A DNA stretch of 5,181 nt, taken from positions 1 to 5,181 of the forward strand of contig DATJSH010000259.1 in NCBI GenBank assembly GCA_035504235.1, given 5' to 3'. Position numbers and translations under genes: made by a program. The DNA is from DATARH01 sp035504235. Lineage in GTDB: Bacteria > Pseudomonadota > Alphaproteobacteria > ATCC43930 > CGMCC-115725. Positions within the stretch are counted from its first letter, which is position 1; the number at the start of each line of letters is the position of its first letter. The notes beneath the pieces are model-generated. The model searched no databases. It was given only the letters and a program-made list of their open reading frames with translations, and had not been told where the DNA came from. Shown one piece after another: positions 1-5,181 of the stretch.

Positions 1-663
1 CTCGCCCGCACCACGCCGGTCGAGGAGGTCAAGCGCCGCACCGACGGGCTGTCGGTGTTTCTCGTCGACCTCAAGGAGAACCTCGGCAAGGGACTCGAAA
101 TCCGCCCGATCGAGGCGATGATCAACCACAACACCACCGAAGTGTTTTTCGACAATCTCAAAATCCCGGCCGACAGCCTGATCGGCGAGGAAGGGAAGGG
201 GTTTCGCTATATCCTCGACGGCATGAACGCCGAGCGCATCCTCGTCGCGCAGGAATGCATCGGCGACGGCCGCTGGCTGCTCAACAAGGGTGTCGAATAT
301 GCCAAGGAGCGGATCGTCTTCGACCGGCCGATCGGCCAGAACCAGGGGGTGCAGTTTCCCCTGGCGCGCGCCTTTGCCGAACTCGAGGCGGCCGACATGA
401 TCTGCCGCCGTGCCGCGGCCCTCTTCGATGCCGGCAAGGATTGCGGCGCCGACGCCAACATGGCGAAGCTGCTTGCGAGCGAAGCGACCTGGCACGCCGC
501 CGACGCGACATTCCAGACCTTCGGCGGCTTCGCCTTCGCCAAGGAATACGATATCGAGCGCAAGTGGCGCGAAGTGCGCATCTACCAGACCGCCCCGATC
601 TCGACCAACCTGATCCTGGCCTATATCGGCCAGCACGTGCTGGGCATGCCGCGCAGCTACTGA
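1..663 (+). CDS. Acyl-CoA dehydrogenase, C-terminal part (5' end cut by window edge)
   Basis: This is a flavin-dependent dehydrogenase that would form the alpha,beta double bond of an acyl-CoA and pass electrons to ETF in the cytoplasm. The frame is open from base 1 to TGA at 661-663, giving 220 visible residues; a full family member has about 380-400, so the N-terminal helical domain is missing. Visible are the end of the middle beta domain (about residues 1-60, with 'VFFDNLKIPADSLIGEEGKGF') and the C-terminal four-helix domain. The latter has the FAD-contact stretch 'FDRPIGQNQGVQFPLA' (107-122), the 'QTFGG' diglycine (172-176), and the end 'HVLGMPRSY'. The usual catalytic Glu of 'IYEGT' is replaced by Gln196 ('RIYQTAPIS'). 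Glu78 in 'NAERILVA' lines up, by my reading, with the alternative catalytic Glu of isovaleryl-CoA dehydrogenase. Substrate is unknown. The family call is firm. Confidence 0.95.
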   Translation, partial: LARTTPVEEVKRRTDGLSVFLVDLKENLGKGLEIRPIEAMINHNTTEVFFDNLKIPADSLIGEEGKGFRYILDGMNAERILVAQECIGDGRWLLNKGVEYAKERIVFDRPIGQNQGVQFPLARAFAELEAADMICRRAAALFDAGKDCGADANMAKLLASEATWHAADATFQTFGGFAFAKEYDIERKWREVRIYQTAPISTNLILAYIGQHVLGMPRSY

Positions 664-674
664 GCGGACAGGCG

Positions 675-702
675 AGAGCGAGGCGGCAAGCCGCCTCGCT
701 TT
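675..702 (+). terminator. Hairpin terminator between convergent genes
   Basis: A perfect 11-bp inverted repeat has arms 677-687 and 690-700, sequence AGCGAGGCGGC / GCCGCCTCGCT. The AA between the arms implies a real loop of about CAAG. The stem can extend by a G-T and an A-T pair to 675-702. On the + strand it ends in a short T run (TTT at 700-702) and lies 14 bp after the acyl-CoA dehydrogenase stop, so it fits an intrinsic terminator for that gene. On the minus strand it lies about 24 bp beyond the lipoprotein stop but lacks a following T-run, so bidirectional use is possible but weaker. Confidence 0.7.
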
Positions 703-723
703 GACCTCGGTTAGCCGGAGCCC

Positions 724-1239
724 TTAGCCCTGCGGCTGCTCGACAACGACCTCGATGCGGCGGTTCTGCGCGCGGTCCTTGGCATTGTCATTCGGGGCGA
801 CCGGATGCGTGTCGCCACGGCCCTTGGCCGAGATGACCGCCGGGTTGATGCCCTTCGAGGTCAGATAGCGAACCACGGCGGCCGCACGCTTGGAGGAGAG
901 GTCGAGATTGTCTTCGATCCCCTTGGCCTTCAGCGCTTTGCCGACCGGTTTGTCGTCGGTATAGCCGTAGACGACCACCTTGTCGTTCGGACCCATCCCG
1001 CTCTGCAGCTGCGGAAGGAGGTCGTTGAGCTTGGCGCGCCCGGCGCGGGTCAGCGTATAGCTGCCGGAAGCGAAGGTCGAATCGCTCGCCATCGTCAGCA
1101 AGGTGCGCTCCGACATGGTCTGCGGGCCGGGAATGGGCGGCGGCGGCGCAGGCGGCGGGGCGGGGGGCGGCGGCGGCGGTGACGAACAGGCGGCGAGGGC
1201 GAGCAAGGCGGCGATGAAAATGGATCGGCTTCTGATCAT
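724..1239 (-). CDS. OmpA-family outer-membrane lipoprotein with proline-rich linker
   Basis: A 171-aa lipoprotein likely anchors the outer membrane to peptidoglycan. The start is ATG at 1239 because it follows a clear Shine-Dalgarno (AGGGGAG, 7 nt away) and begins a lipoprotein signal peptide: basic 'MIRSRS', a hydrophobic run, and lipobox 'LAAC' with Cys18 as the lipidated residue. The frame stays open upstream to 1404, but that extension overlaps the slipin gene and would bury the signal. Residues 21-39 are almost all Pro/Ala, a likely spacer across the periplasm. Residues about 53-167 form an OmpA C-terminal-like domain with 'VVVYGYTDD' (88-96), 'LSSKRAAAVVRYL' (114-126) and the terminal 'NRRIEVVVE' (159-167). 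Asp95 and Arg118 sit at the positions that contact diaminopimelate in OmpA. The size suits Pal-like lipoproteins, but no tol genes are near, so it should not be called Pal. Confidence 0.92.
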   Translation of the reverse strand: MIRSRSIFIAALLALAACSSPPPPPPAPPPAPPPPIPGPQTMSERTLLTMASDSTFASGSYTLTRAGRAKLNDLLPQLQSGMGPNDKVVVYGYTDDKPVGKALKAKGIEDNLDLSSKRAAAVVRYLTSKGINPAVISAKGRGDTHPVAPNDNAKDRAQNRRIEVVVEQPQG

Positions 1240-1246
1240 GGTCGAT

Positions 1247-1253
1247 CTCCCCT
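1247..1253 (-). promoter_or_regulatory. Shine-Dalgarno of the OmpA-like lipoprotein gene
   Basis: AGGGGAG on the minus strand lies 7 nt before ATG 1239. It decides the start in favour of the signal-peptide methionine over the upstream in-frame ATG at 1404. Confidence 0.8.
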
Positions 1254-1317
1254 GGAAGATACGTCTTATTGTTCGGCGATGAATCCCGCGGCGCAGAGCG
1301 ATTGAACTGGATTGTCC

Positions 1318-1370
1318 ACTATTCTCGCGTCGCGTTCCACCGCATCCTACGCATGGAACACGTGAATAGT
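1318..1370. repeat. Interrupted inverted repeat between slipin and lipoprotein genes
   Basis: Two nested perfect arm pairs occur: ACTATTC (1318-1324) with GAATAGT (1364-1370), and GTTCCA (1334-1339) with TGGAAC (1354-1359). The inner pair can extend by CG/CG across one mismatch. The apical loop is 14 nt, and the segment between inner and outer arms is asymmetric (9 nt on one side, 4 nt on the other). In the minus-strand transcript the structure begins 5 nt after the slipin stop codon. There is no T-run after it, so it is not a standard intrinsic terminator. It could be a 3'-end stabilising or processing hairpin, or a regulator site for the lipoprotein gene. I recognise no clear sigma-70 promoter in 1240-1375. 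Confidence 0.5.
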
Positions 1371-1375
1371 TCGCT

Positions 1376-2161
1376 TCAGCCTGGGTTCTTCGCCAAACCG
1401 GCAATGCCGCGGGCGGCGTCGATAAACTCGGCCGGCACCATGATCACGGTCATCGAGTTCTGCTCGGCGCCGACCTCGGTGATCATCTGCATGCGCCGAA
1501 GTTCGAGACCGGCCGGGTTCTGCATGATGACCTCCGCGGCCTGACGCAGCTGCCCGGCGGCGTCGAGTTCAGCCTCGGCCTTGATCAGCCGGGCGCGTTT
1601 TTCCCTGAGCGCCTCGGCCTCCTGCGCCATCGCGCGCTGCATGGTCGGCGGGATTTCGACGTTCTTCATCTGCACGCGCTCGACCTTGACGCCCCATGGC
1701 TCGGTCACGTCGTCGATCGTTTTCTGCATCGTCTCGGTGATGGTCTCTTGCGCTTTCAGGATGTCGTCGAGCGTGTATTGCCCGAGCGCGGAGCGCAGCG
1801 TCGTCACCGCGACCTGGACGACTGTGGTGGCCACGTCGCGCACCTGGATGACCGCACGGGCGGGGTCGACGATGCGGTACCAGATGACGGCATTGACCTT
1901 GACCGGAACGTTGTCGCGGGTGATGCCCTCCTGTGCGGCCACATCGGTCGTCACCACGCGCATGTCGAGACGGACCTGCCACTCGACGATCGGCCATACG
2001 AGATAGAGACCCGGCCCAGCGGTACGGTTGTATTTGCCGAGGCGGAAGATGACGCCGCGCTCGTACTGGTTGGCGACGCGGACGCTGCGCAGCAAGATCA
2101 ACGCGATGATGACGATGACGGCCGGAACGATGTAGGAGGCAATATCCAGCGGCATCATCAT
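1376..2161 (-). CDS. Slipin/stomatin-type SPFH-domain membrane protein
   Basis: A 261-aa bacterial stomatin homologue, the usual family length. These are inner-membrane scaffold proteins that oligomerise in lipid microdomains and often regulate or present substrates to a membrane protease. An N-terminal hydrophobic hairpin (about residues 7-26) contains Pro13, reminiscent of the conserved stomatin proline. The SPFH core follows, with 'QYERGVIFRLGKYN' (32-45), 'GPGLYLVWPIVE' (49-60), 'QEGITRDNVPVKVNAVIWYR' (77-96), 'LRSALGQYTLDDIL' (122-135) and 'EPWGVKVERVQMKNVEIP' (154-171). An Ala/Glu/Arg-rich coiled coil at about 174-212 and a C-terminal segment 'GLELRRMQMI' complete it. The gene starts 28 bp after the second MmgE/PrpD gene. 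The usual NfeD protease partner is not beside it in this window. Three ATG codons in a row (2161, 2158, 2155) leave the exact start open. Confidence 0.95.
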   Translation of the reverse strand: MMMPLDIASYIVPAVIVIIALILLRSVRVANQYERGVIFRLGKYNRTAGPGLYLVWPIVEWQVRLDMRVVTTDVAAQEGITRDNVPVKVNAVIWYRIVDPARAVIQVRDVATTVVQVAVTTLRSALGQYTLDDILKAQETITETMQKTIDDVTEPWGVKVERVQMKNVEIPPTMQRAMAQEAEALREKRARLIKAEAELDAAGQLRQAAEVIMQNPAGLELRRMQMITEVGAEQNSMTVIMVPAEFIDAARGIAGLAKNPG

Positions 2162-2166
2162 CCGTC

Positions 2167-2172
2167 CCTCCT
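2167..2172 (-). promoter_or_regulatory. Shine-Dalgarno of slipin gene, in front of three tandem ATGs
   Basis: A perfect AGGAGG lies 5 nt before ATG 2161, 8 nt before ATG 2158 and 11 nt before ATG 2155. The first two are within normal spacing; the second is nearest the usual optimum. The protein changes by only one or two Met residues. Confidence 0.8.
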
Positions 2173-2189
2173 GATGGCTTAAGCGCGGA

Positions 2190-3515
2190 TCACCCGCCGG
2201 CGAGACGCGCCAGTTGGGCGGCGTCCTCCGGCGTATCGAGCCTCATCACCGCATCCCACAACCGCTCGGGGGCGCCGCACGCCGCGAATTTGGCGCGCAC
2301 CGCTTCCGGCGCTAGCGGGAGCGCCGGGCTCCCGAGCACATCGGCGACATCGCAGGCAACGGTACGGCCATCGTCGAGGTCGAGTTCCACCCGGACCGGG
2401 TGGAGCGCGTTGGGTTCGGGATTGGCGTCGGCGATCACGGTCAGCCGCGCGGCGAGGGCGAGCGTTTCCGGGTCGGCAAGCGTACCGGCGTTGAAATCGT
2501 CAAGACCAAGCGTTCCTCGCAGCAAGGTCGCCGCGCCGCAATACGCGAGACATAGCCGCGCATGAGCAACGCTCATCCGCGGCTCGGGACGGCGGCCGAC
2601 CAGGCGATGGGTCAGCGGCGGAACAAGAAAGCGCCCGGCTCTCACGCGGGCGGCGGTGAATCTGTGCGCCGCGATGAGGCGCCGCAGCCCGTCGATGCCG
2701 CCATGCGTGGCGCGGCCCGACGGAAAGGGCTTGTGAGACAGCTCGCAGACCCGCCAGGCGCGGCCAAGCTCGTCGAATGGCGTCGGGTCGGCCGCGCCAT
2801 CGAATAGCGCGAAATAGCCGTACGGCCCCGAGATCGGGGCGCGCGGGCCGGACATGCCGCGCCGCGCCAGCTCGACCGCAGCGATAGCGTTTCTTGCCGC
2901 AAAGCCCATCTGCATCGCCAATTGCGGCGAGGCTTCGAGATGCGCCTGCATCGTGCCGGCACATTCGCCGTAGTAGATACCGAGCGCGTCACGCGTTCGC
3001 GCTTCGTCGAGGCCTGCGAGCACCGCCAGCGCCGCCGCCGCGCCAAAGCCGCTGCAATTCGCCGGGCGGAAAAACCGCATCGGCGCGCGCGAGCAAAGCC
3101 CCAGCGTCGCCGCGACATCCGCCCCGGCAATCGTGGCGCGCAGCAATGCCTCGCCCGAAACACCGCCATAGGTCTCCGCCCAGCCGAGCGCCGCGGCGAG
3201 CACCGCGGCCAGCGGATGCACCACCGCCGCTTCGTGAACGGGGTCGAATTCCTGCGAATGCACCTGAAAGGCATTGACCATGGCGGCGGCTGCGAAGGAG
3301 ATGCGCTCGCCGCTGCCCCAGACGGTCGTTTCGGCGGGTCCGCCGGTCGCCATGTCGAGCACTTCGCGCCGCCACGGCGCCCGGGCACCGGCGATGCCGA
3401 CGGCGAGCGCATCGGCAATGAAGGTCCTCGCCGCGTCGCGCGCCTCTGCCGGCACATCGCCTATCGTCACTCGCGCGAGATACGCGATGATCCTGTCGAC
3501 GACCGCGTCCTCCAT
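2190..3515 (-). CDS. MmgE/PrpD-family protein, divergent active site
   Basis: A 441-aa member of the family that includes 2-methylcitrate dehydratase (PrpD), MmgE and cis-aconitate decarboxylase; the length is normal. ATG 3515 is chosen because the upstream in-frame ATG at 3557 lies inside a palindromic repeat. No good Shine-Dalgarno precedes 3515. Family features are the N-terminal helical part ('FIADALAVGIAG', 32-43), 'VHSQEFDPVHEAAVVHP' (85-101), 'GFGAAAALAVLAGLDEARTRDALGI' (156-180) and 'HKPFPSGRATHGGID' (261-275). His100 and His271 occupy conserved His positions. The central motifs differ: the 'GFHATGT' histidine is Arg150 here ('FFRPANCSGFG'), and the 'KPFHAG' segment is 'LAMQMG' (199-204), without the Lys or His. 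It may belong to a subfamily with different chemistry; substrate unknown. It is only distantly similar to the neighbouring MmgE/PrpD protein, so this is not a recent tandem duplication. Confidence 0.92.
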   Translation of the reverse strand: MEDAVVDRIIAYLARVTIGDVPAEARDAARTFIADALAVGIAGARAPWRREVLDMATGGPAETTVWGSGERISFAAAAMVNAFQVHSQEFDPVHEAAVVHPLAAVLAAALGWAETYGGVSGEALLRATIAGADVAATLGLCSRAPMRFFRPANCSGFGAAAALAVLAGLDEARTRDALGIYYGECAGTMQAHLEASPQLAMQMGFAARNAIAAVELARRGMSGPRAPISGPYGYFALFDGAADPTPFDELGRAWRVCELSHKPFPSGRATHGGIDGLRRLIAAHRFTAARVRAGRFLVPPLTHRLVGRRPEPRMSVAHARLCLAYCGAATLLRGTLGLDDFNAGTLADPETLALAARLTVIADANPEPNALHPVRVELDLDDGRTVACDVADVLGSPALPLAPEAVRAKFAACGAPERLWDAVMRLDTPEDAAQLARLAGG

Positions 3516-3519
3516 CTCA

Positions 3520-3601
3520 CGTCGTCCCGGCGGAGGCCAGGACCCGCCTTTCAGCATCGCTGGCGGTGGAAGCGTGGAGACCGGCCTTCGCCGGCATGAC
3601 G
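3520..3601. repeat. Palindromic interspersed repeat (REP-like), about 82 bp
   Basis: Imperfect inverted arms 3520-3541 and 3580-3601 match at 17 of 22 positions, and two of the five mismatches are G-T pairs. The longest matching blocks are CCGGCG and AGGCC. A small hairpin CAGC-ATC-GCTG (3552-3562) sits near the centre. The arms resemble the 'GTCATCCCGGCGAAGGCCGG' repeats I recall as abundant in sphingomonad genomes; the read-through peptide 'RPAFAGMT' encoded on the + strand is a familiar sign of such elements. It nearly fills the 110-bp gap between the two MmgE/PrpD genes and ends 4 nt before the start codon of the second. In a read-through transcript it would fold into a long stem that could stabilise or attenuate the mRNA. 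No transposase is present. Confidence 0.75.
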
Positions 3602-3625
3602 GTCGTGGCGAAGCGCAATGGCGCG

Positions 3626-4987
3626 CTACTTCGTCGCCAGTTTCATCAGCGCGCCGACATCGCGGACGGCGTCGAGACCTACGATGGTCGCGCGCAGCTC
3701 GCGCGCCCGGGAGTCGCCGACGACCGGCGCGGCGAGCGCGTCGAACTTTTCGGCGAGGCGGCGGCCTTGCGCGGCGATGTCGGCCATCGGAATACCGGCA
3801 TCGAAACTGGCGCTGAGCGTGCGGCCGTCCTTGAGCGCGACGTCGATCTCCGCGCCGGCTTCGGGCATGTCTTCGCGGAAATCGAAATTCACCCGTTCGC
3901 GCAAGGCCATCAGCCCTGGATCGGTGGCGGTGGCGACGCTGTAGGCACCGAGGCTCGCCGTATCGACCCCCGACAATGCCATCGCTACCGTTTGGCGCAG
4001 GCTGAATTTCGCCTCGAGCCCGTCGGCGGGCGCAAGGATGTTGCAGACCTTGTCGATCGCTTGATGCGCCTTCAGGCGGATCGCCGCGATATCGCCCGGC
4101 GTCACGCCCCGCTCACGCAGCTGCCGTCCGCATTCGATTGGCGCGTGCGTCATGTAGCAGGCGGCGTGGTACTTGAAGAGGTTGTTGAAGATATGGAAGC
4201 CGCGCTTCGGGTCGGCGAGCGCCTTTTCGGGGAGGAACTCCGGCGCATGGGTGGCGGCAAAGCCCTGCTCGCATTCGACGAGGTCGGGCCGGCTGGAAAA
4301 GCCGCGGGCGGCGAGCCGGGCGGCGAGCAGTCCATTCTGCGCCGCCTTGCCGGCGTGGAACGGCTTGCACATCGTGCCGAATTGCGACTTGAGGCCGGCC
4401 GACTGGGTGCCGGCAATGCCGAGCGCGCGGGCCGTCGCCTCGGCGTCGAGCCCGAGGAGATGCGCACAGGCCGCCGCGGCACCGAACGCGCCAACCGTGC
4501 CGGTTGCGTGGAAGCCGCGTGTGTAATGGCCGGGGCGCAAGGCCATGCCGATCCGGCAGCAGGTCTCATACCCGGCGACGAAGGCGGCGATCACCGCCTT
4601 GCCGCTCGCCTGCCGTTCCTCGGCGAGCGCGAGCAGCGCCGGCAGGATGGCGACCGATGGGTGTCCCGGCATCGCCAGATTGACGTCGTCGTAGTCGAGC
4701 GCGTGGGCGGTCGCGCCGTTGACCAGCGCCGCGGACAGCGCCGGCAGGCGCGCGGCGTGGCCGATCACCCCGGCCTGCGCTTTGCCGCCCGCCTCGGTGA
4801 GCTCGTCGAGCAGGATGCGCGCCAATTCGTCATCGGCGCCGGCCAGTCCGACGCCGAGATAATCGAGGATGCATTGCCGGGCGAGCTCGCACACCTCGTC
4901 GGGGAGCGCCTCATAGGTGATCGCGACCGCGCGATCGGCGAGCGTACGGGTCAAGTTGGCGCCACTGTTTACCATCAAGCCGTCCAT
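3626..4987 (-). CDS. MmgE/PrpD-family protein, canonical active-site motifs
   Basis: A 453-aa cytoplasmic MmgE/PrpD-family enzyme of normal length. Known members dehydrate 2-methylcitrate or decarboxylate cis-aconitate; the substrate here cannot be told from sequence. The helical domain carries 'CILDYLGVGLAGAD' (39-52) and the active-site strip 'LDYDDVNLAMPGHPS' (97-111, with Asp98, Asp101 and His109). Then follow 'RGFHATGTVGAFGAA' (157-171, His160), 'MCKPFHAGKAAQNG' (206-219, Lys208 and His211) and the lid-side 'FKYHAACYMTHAPIE' (271-285, His281). These fit the Asp/His/His/Lys/His set I recall for human cis-aconitate decarboxylase. ATG 4987 has a strong Shine-Dalgarno 6 nt upstream; Met5 is a less well placed alternative. 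It is the second visible gene of an operon after EthD, 12 bp apart. The long open frame antisense to it is a codon-bias shadow. Confidence 0.95.
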   Translation of the reverse strand: MDGLMVNSGANLTRTLADRAVAITYEALPDEVCELARQCILDYLGVGLAGADDELARILLDELTEAGGKAQAGVIGHAARLPALSAALVNGATAHALDYDDVNLAMPGHPSVAILPALLALAEERQASGKAVIAAFVAGYETCCRIGMALRPGHYTRGFHATGTVGAFGAAAACAHLLGLDAEATARALGIAGTQSAGLKSQFGTMCKPFHAGKAAQNGLLAARLAARGFSSRPDLVECEQGFAATHAPEFLPEKALADPKRGFHIFNNLFKYHAACYMTHAPIECGRQLRERGVTPGDIAAIRLKAHQAIDKVCNILAPADGLEAKFSLRQTVAMALSGVDTASLGAYSVATATDPGLMALRERVNFDFREDMPEAGAEIDVALKDGRTLSASFDAGIPMADIAAQGRRLAEKFDALAAPVVGDSRARELRATIVGLDAVRDVGALMKLATK

Positions 4988-4993
4988 GGCCTT

Positions 4994-5001
4994 CTCCTCC
5001 T
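4994..5001 (-). promoter_or_regulatory. Shine-Dalgarno overlapping the EthD stop codon
   Basis: The minus strand reads TAGGAGGAG, so the last two bases of the EthD stop codon TAG are the first two of AGGAGGAG. This ribosome site is 6 nt before ATG 4987. The arrangement indicates translational coupling of the EthD and MmgE/PrpD genes. Confidence 0.8.
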
Positions 5002-5181
5002 AGAGCTTGACGTCGCTGATTTGCAGCGTCGGCTCGATATCGGTGTAGTTGGGAATGTCGCCCATGATTTCTTGCATATGCGGGGCGAATGCCGCCTGAA
5101 ATGCCTCGACCGAGTCGCAATAGAGATGGCCCATCGCGATAAAGGCGGCTGACGTTCCGGGCGCGCCGCCGGCGATGCCCT
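5000..5181 (-). CDS. EthD-family protein, C-terminal part (5' end cut by window edge)
   Basis: The minus-strand frame is open from the right edge to TAG at 5002-5000, giving 59 visible residues; EthD proteins are typically about 100 aa. The text contains 'FIAMGHLYCDSVEAFQAAF' followed by 'DIPNYTDIEPTLQISDVKL', which matches the C-terminal half of EthD-like dimeric alpha+beta barrel proteins: a strand, a helix starting D-S-V-E-A-F, then an 'IPNYT-x-I-x-P-x-x-QIS' closing strand. EthD was named from ethyl tert-butyl ether degradation in Rhodococcus. Relatives are common beside catabolic genes and are often labelled 'EthD family reductase', although a reaction is rarely shown. Here it immediately precedes and is coupled to a MmgE/PrpD gene, so a role in the same pathway is likely by inference. 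Confidence 0.85.
   Translation of the reverse strand, partial: GIAGGAPGTSAAFIAMGHLYCDSVEAFQAAFAPHMQEIMGDIPNYTDIEPTLQISDVKL

Noticed and set aside
207..581. Minus-strand 124-codon frame inside the acyl-CoA dehydrogenase
   Set aside because: It is the antisense shadow of a strongly recognised gene, with low-complexity Ala/Ser/Arg content.
1240..1375. Sigma-70 promoter for the lipoprotein gene
   Set aside because: A TGGACA at 1318-1313 (minus strand) resembles a -35 box, but no acceptable -10 lies 16-18 bp downstream; other candidates match only half of the consensus.
1240..1404. N-terminal extension of the lipoprotein to ATG 1404
   Set aside because: It overlaps the slipin gene and would place the lipoprotein signal peptide internally; ATG 1239 has a good Shine-Dalgarno and starts the signal peptide.
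3516..3557. Start of the second MmgE/PrpD gene at ATG 3557
   Set aside because: The extra 14 residues are encoded by the palindromic repeat and are not family-like; ATG 3515 begins where homology-like helix text starts. Not fully excluded, since 3515 lacks a clear ribosome site.
2894..3599. Overlapping + strand frames opposite the second MmgE/PrpD gene
   Set aside because: They are Arg/Ala/Pro-rich shadow frames without ribosome sites or recognisable motifs, opposite a well-supported gene.
3566..5152. Long + strand open frame (528 codons) covering the whole first MmgE/PrpD gene and part of EthD
   Set aside because: It is antisense to two clear family genes, begins inside the palindromic repeat, has no recognisable domain and an Arg/Gly/Ala-rich text typical of the reverse strand of GC-biased genes.

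Overview
The window is GC-rich, densely packed bacterial chromosome. It looks like an alphaproteobacterium, most likely a sphingomonad (Sphingopyxis, Sphingobium, Novosphingobium or relatives). The evidence is the strong G/C third-position bias, a proline-rich OmpA-like lipoprotein, and a palindromic interspersed repeat at 3520-3601 whose arms resemble the 'GTCATCCCGGCGAAGGCC' type of repeat I associate with Sphingomonadales. The assignment rests on recollection and style; there is no phylogenetic marker gene in the window.

Layout: the + strand carries only the C-terminal part of an acyl-CoA dehydrogenase (1-663), cut by the left edge. It converges on five minus-strand genes, with a strong GC hairpin (terminator candidate) in the 60-bp gap. 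Read in transcription order from the right edge, the minus-strand genes are: the C-terminal part of an EthD-family protein (5181-5000, cut by the right edge); a canonical MmgE/PrpD-family protein (4987-3626); a 110-bp gap almost filled by the palindromic repeat; a second, divergent MmgE/PrpD-family protein (3515-2190); a slipin/stomatin-type SPFH membrane protein (2161-1376); and a proline-rich OmpA-like outer-membrane lipoprotein (1239-724).

How the genes may work together: EthD, MmgE/PrpD-1 and MmgE/PrpD-2, with the nearby acyl-CoA dehydrogenase, look like part of an accessory catabolic locus for organic or CoA-linked acids, with dehydratase- or decarboxylase-type chemistry. The substrate cannot be read from the sequence. 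EthD and the first MmgE/PrpD gene are tightly coupled: 12 bp apart, with the stop codon overlapping the Shine-Dalgarno. The slipin and lipoprotein genes are envelope genes on the same strand. The slipin follows the second MmgE/PrpD gene by 28 bp and could be co-transcribed. The lipoprotein has its own 136-bp leader containing an interrupted inverted repeat.

I found no RNA genes, CRISPR arrays, insertion sequences or tRNAs. No clearly novel system is evident. The points most worth a second look are the altered active-site motifs in the second MmgE/PrpD protein, the repeat abutting its start codon, the replaced catalytic-Glu position in the acyl-CoA dehydrogenase, and the 1318-1370 inverted repeat.
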